Source: Litorimonas sp964565335 (GTDB taxonomy: Bacteria; Pseudomonadota; Alphaproteobacteria; Caulobacterales; Maricaulaceae). From it: 64,000 nt of DNA. Every line of letters starts with the position of its first letter. The stretch's first letter is position 1. Below the pieces are notes generated by a model. The model was not told the origin of the DNA and made no database searches. It was given only the letters and a program-made list of their open reading frames with translations. The stretch covers positions 29,855 to 93,854 of the forward strand of contig CAZMEN010000004.1 of the NCBI GenBank assembly GCA_964565335.1, given 5' to 3'. Of this stretch, positions 62,859-64,000 are shown in pieces. Made by a program: the position numbers and the translations under genes.

Positions 62859-64000
62859 ATGCACAAAATAGGTTTCGTCCTCAGCGCCGCTATTGTTCTT
62901 GGCGCTTGCAAAGAGGCTAACACGCAAAGAGTCAAAGATTTTCATCCACGCCCTAGTGTTCCCGTAAAAGAGATCGTGCTCGACAACCTGAAAAGCCCTT
63001 GGAGCATTGCTTTTATCAATGACACGGATGCCTTAATTTCTGAGAAAGGAGGCAATCTATTACGTGTCGACCTTACCGATAAAAGCCGTAATATCATCAC
63101 AGGGTTCCCAGATGATTTAGCAAACGACACTGTTGGCGAAAAATACAAGGGCGGTAACAACGGTATTTTTGACGTCATTCTAGACCCGAATTTTTCTGAG
63201 AATAATTTCATTTATGTGGCCTATTCAGCTCGCCAAGATACAGCGTTTACTACTAAAATTATTAAAGGGCAGCTCAATGGCTCGGCTCTGAAAGATGTCG
63301 AGACTCTTTTTGTCGCGACACCCTTTACCGAGAACGAACGTTACCATTTTGGAGGTGGTCTGGTATTTGGCCGCGATGGGAAGTTATATGTCACCATTGG
63401 AGAACGCTTATTCACTGAGAAAGATCAACCAGATATTCCGATTGCACAAAACCTCTTCGACAGGAGAGGAAAGATTTACCGTCTTAATCCTGATGGTTCT
63501 ATACCGGATGATAATCCCGACTTCGGAGAAGAGGCCGTTCCGGGGATCTACGCTTTAGGTATTCGGGCGGCTCAAGGTTTGGCCGTGCACCCTAGGACTG
63601 GTGAAATTTGGTTTTCAGAGCATGGCACGCATCAGGGTGATGAAATCAATAAACTTACTGCGGGTGCTAATTATGGATGGCCAATCCGTACGACAGGGAA
63701 ATACCGTTTTGCGGATTATGATCCCCCTAAAATGGAAGACCGAAGCTTCACAGACCCTATATGGTATTGGCGGCATACTGTTGCTCCGACAGGATTGACC
63801 TTCTATTCAGGTGACGAATTCCCAGAATGGCAAGATGACCTGCTCGTACCAGGTCTGTCGATTGGTTCACTCTGGCGAATAAATTTTCAGAACGATGAGA
63901 TCGTCGGACTCGAAACATTATTCGTCAATGATAGGGCGCGAACACGAAAAGTTAAGCAGAGCCCAAACGGAACGCTTTATATGCTGACCGATACGAATTT
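62859..64000 (+). CDS. PQQ-dependent sugar dehydrogenase-like lipoprotein (partial)
   Basis: A protein of the glucose/sorbosone dehydrogenase (soluble-GDH) family that runs off the right edge; 380 codons are seen. A lipobox (VLGACKE) is near residue 17. Beta-propeller landmarks are NLKSPWSIAFINDTDALISE, HFGGGLVFGRDGKLYVTIGE and FSEHGTHQGDEINKLTAGANYGWP. The family oxidises aldose sugars in the periplasm using PQQ; the exact substrate is open. ATG at 62859 is preceded by CTGGAGAAA. Confidence 0.87.
   Translation, partial: MHKIGFVLSAAIVLGACKEANTQRVKDFHPRPSVPVKEIVLDNLKSPWSIAFINDTDALISEKGGNLLRVDLTDKSRNIITGFPDDLANDTVGEKYKGGNNGIFDVILDPNFSENNFIYVAYSARQDTAFTTKIIKGQLNGSALKDVETLFVATPFTENERYHFGGGLVFGRDGKLYVTIGERLFTEKDQPDIPIAQNLFDRRGKIYRLNPDGSIPDDNPDFGEEAVPGIYALGIRAAQGLAVHPRTGEIWFSEHGTHQGDEINKLTAGANYGWPIRTTGKYRFADYDPPKMEDRSFTDPIWYWRHTVAPTGLTFYSGDEFPEWQDDLLVPGLSIGSLWRINFQNDEIVGLETLFVNDRARTRKVKQSPNGTLYMLTDTN

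Overview
The window looks like a chromosomal piece of an alphaproteobacterium, most likely of the Caulobacterales/Hyphomonadaceae-Robiginitomaculaceae type. It carries the cell-cycle genes trcR (DUF1013) and rcdA (DUF1465) with a DUF1192 gene between them, and its GC content is moderate (about half, judged by eye). Genes are dense, often overlapping by 1-8 bases, and most are housekeeping or metabolic. I see no tRNA, rRNA, CRISPR array, insertion sequence or phage gene. One assembly gap (10 N) lies at 21437-21446.

Layout. 1-8323: central carbon metabolism: serine dehydratase (partial), a class V aminotransferase, gluconokinase and gluconate permease, glycerol-3-phosphate dehydrogenase with its DeoR regulator, and galT-galK. 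8337-12576 (minus): a tight four-gene operon of an AfsA-type hotdog protein, an FAD amine-oxidase-like enzyme, a HemN-like radical SAM enzyme and an alpha/beta hydrolase, with a clear promoter; this resembles an undescribed small-molecule pathway. 12734-21222: envelope sugar and sulfate genes: histidine phosphatase, kdsD, galE, cysNC, an unusual cysD with an N-terminal helix-turn-helix, an AGE-family isomerase, manC. 21272-25815: trcR, DUF1192, rcdA, rpmE, kdsA, suhB-like, efp. 25978-30511: an ABC ATPase and a giant ABC permease-M1 aminopeptidase fusion. 30713-38068: type II secretion genes gspEFGHIJKLM, without gspC or gspD here. 38065-45162: ada, a lipoprotein esterase, a nitrilase, a TadG-like VWA protein, purT, a DUF4112 protein. 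45233-54861: a signalling region with MarR, LuxR-type and three single-domain response regulators around a 1382-residue CheB-CheR-PAS-GAF-histidine kinase, then TerB-like and ParB-like proteins. 54927-55005: a likely small RNA. 55037-59956: a tripartite MacB-type efflux system. 60183-64000: an AraC regulator with a membrane domain, a metallo-beta-lactamase-fold enzyme and a PQQ-dependent sugar dehydrogenase-like lipoprotein that runs off the end.

Most interesting: (1) CysD carries an added DNA-binding domain, and two near-identical palindromes (GTGGGA-N4-TCCCAC) bracket its promoter, suggesting that a sulfate-assimilation enzyme represses or senses its own operon. (2) The AfsA-hotdog/FAD/radical SAM/hydrolase operon. 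(3) A hairpin RNA with a CCCCUCCC anti-Shine-Dalgarno loop and a 13-bp terminator stem after the ParB-like gene, with a second CCCUCCCC-plus-terminator element just before that gene. (4) A strong intrinsic terminator placed inside the leader of trcR.
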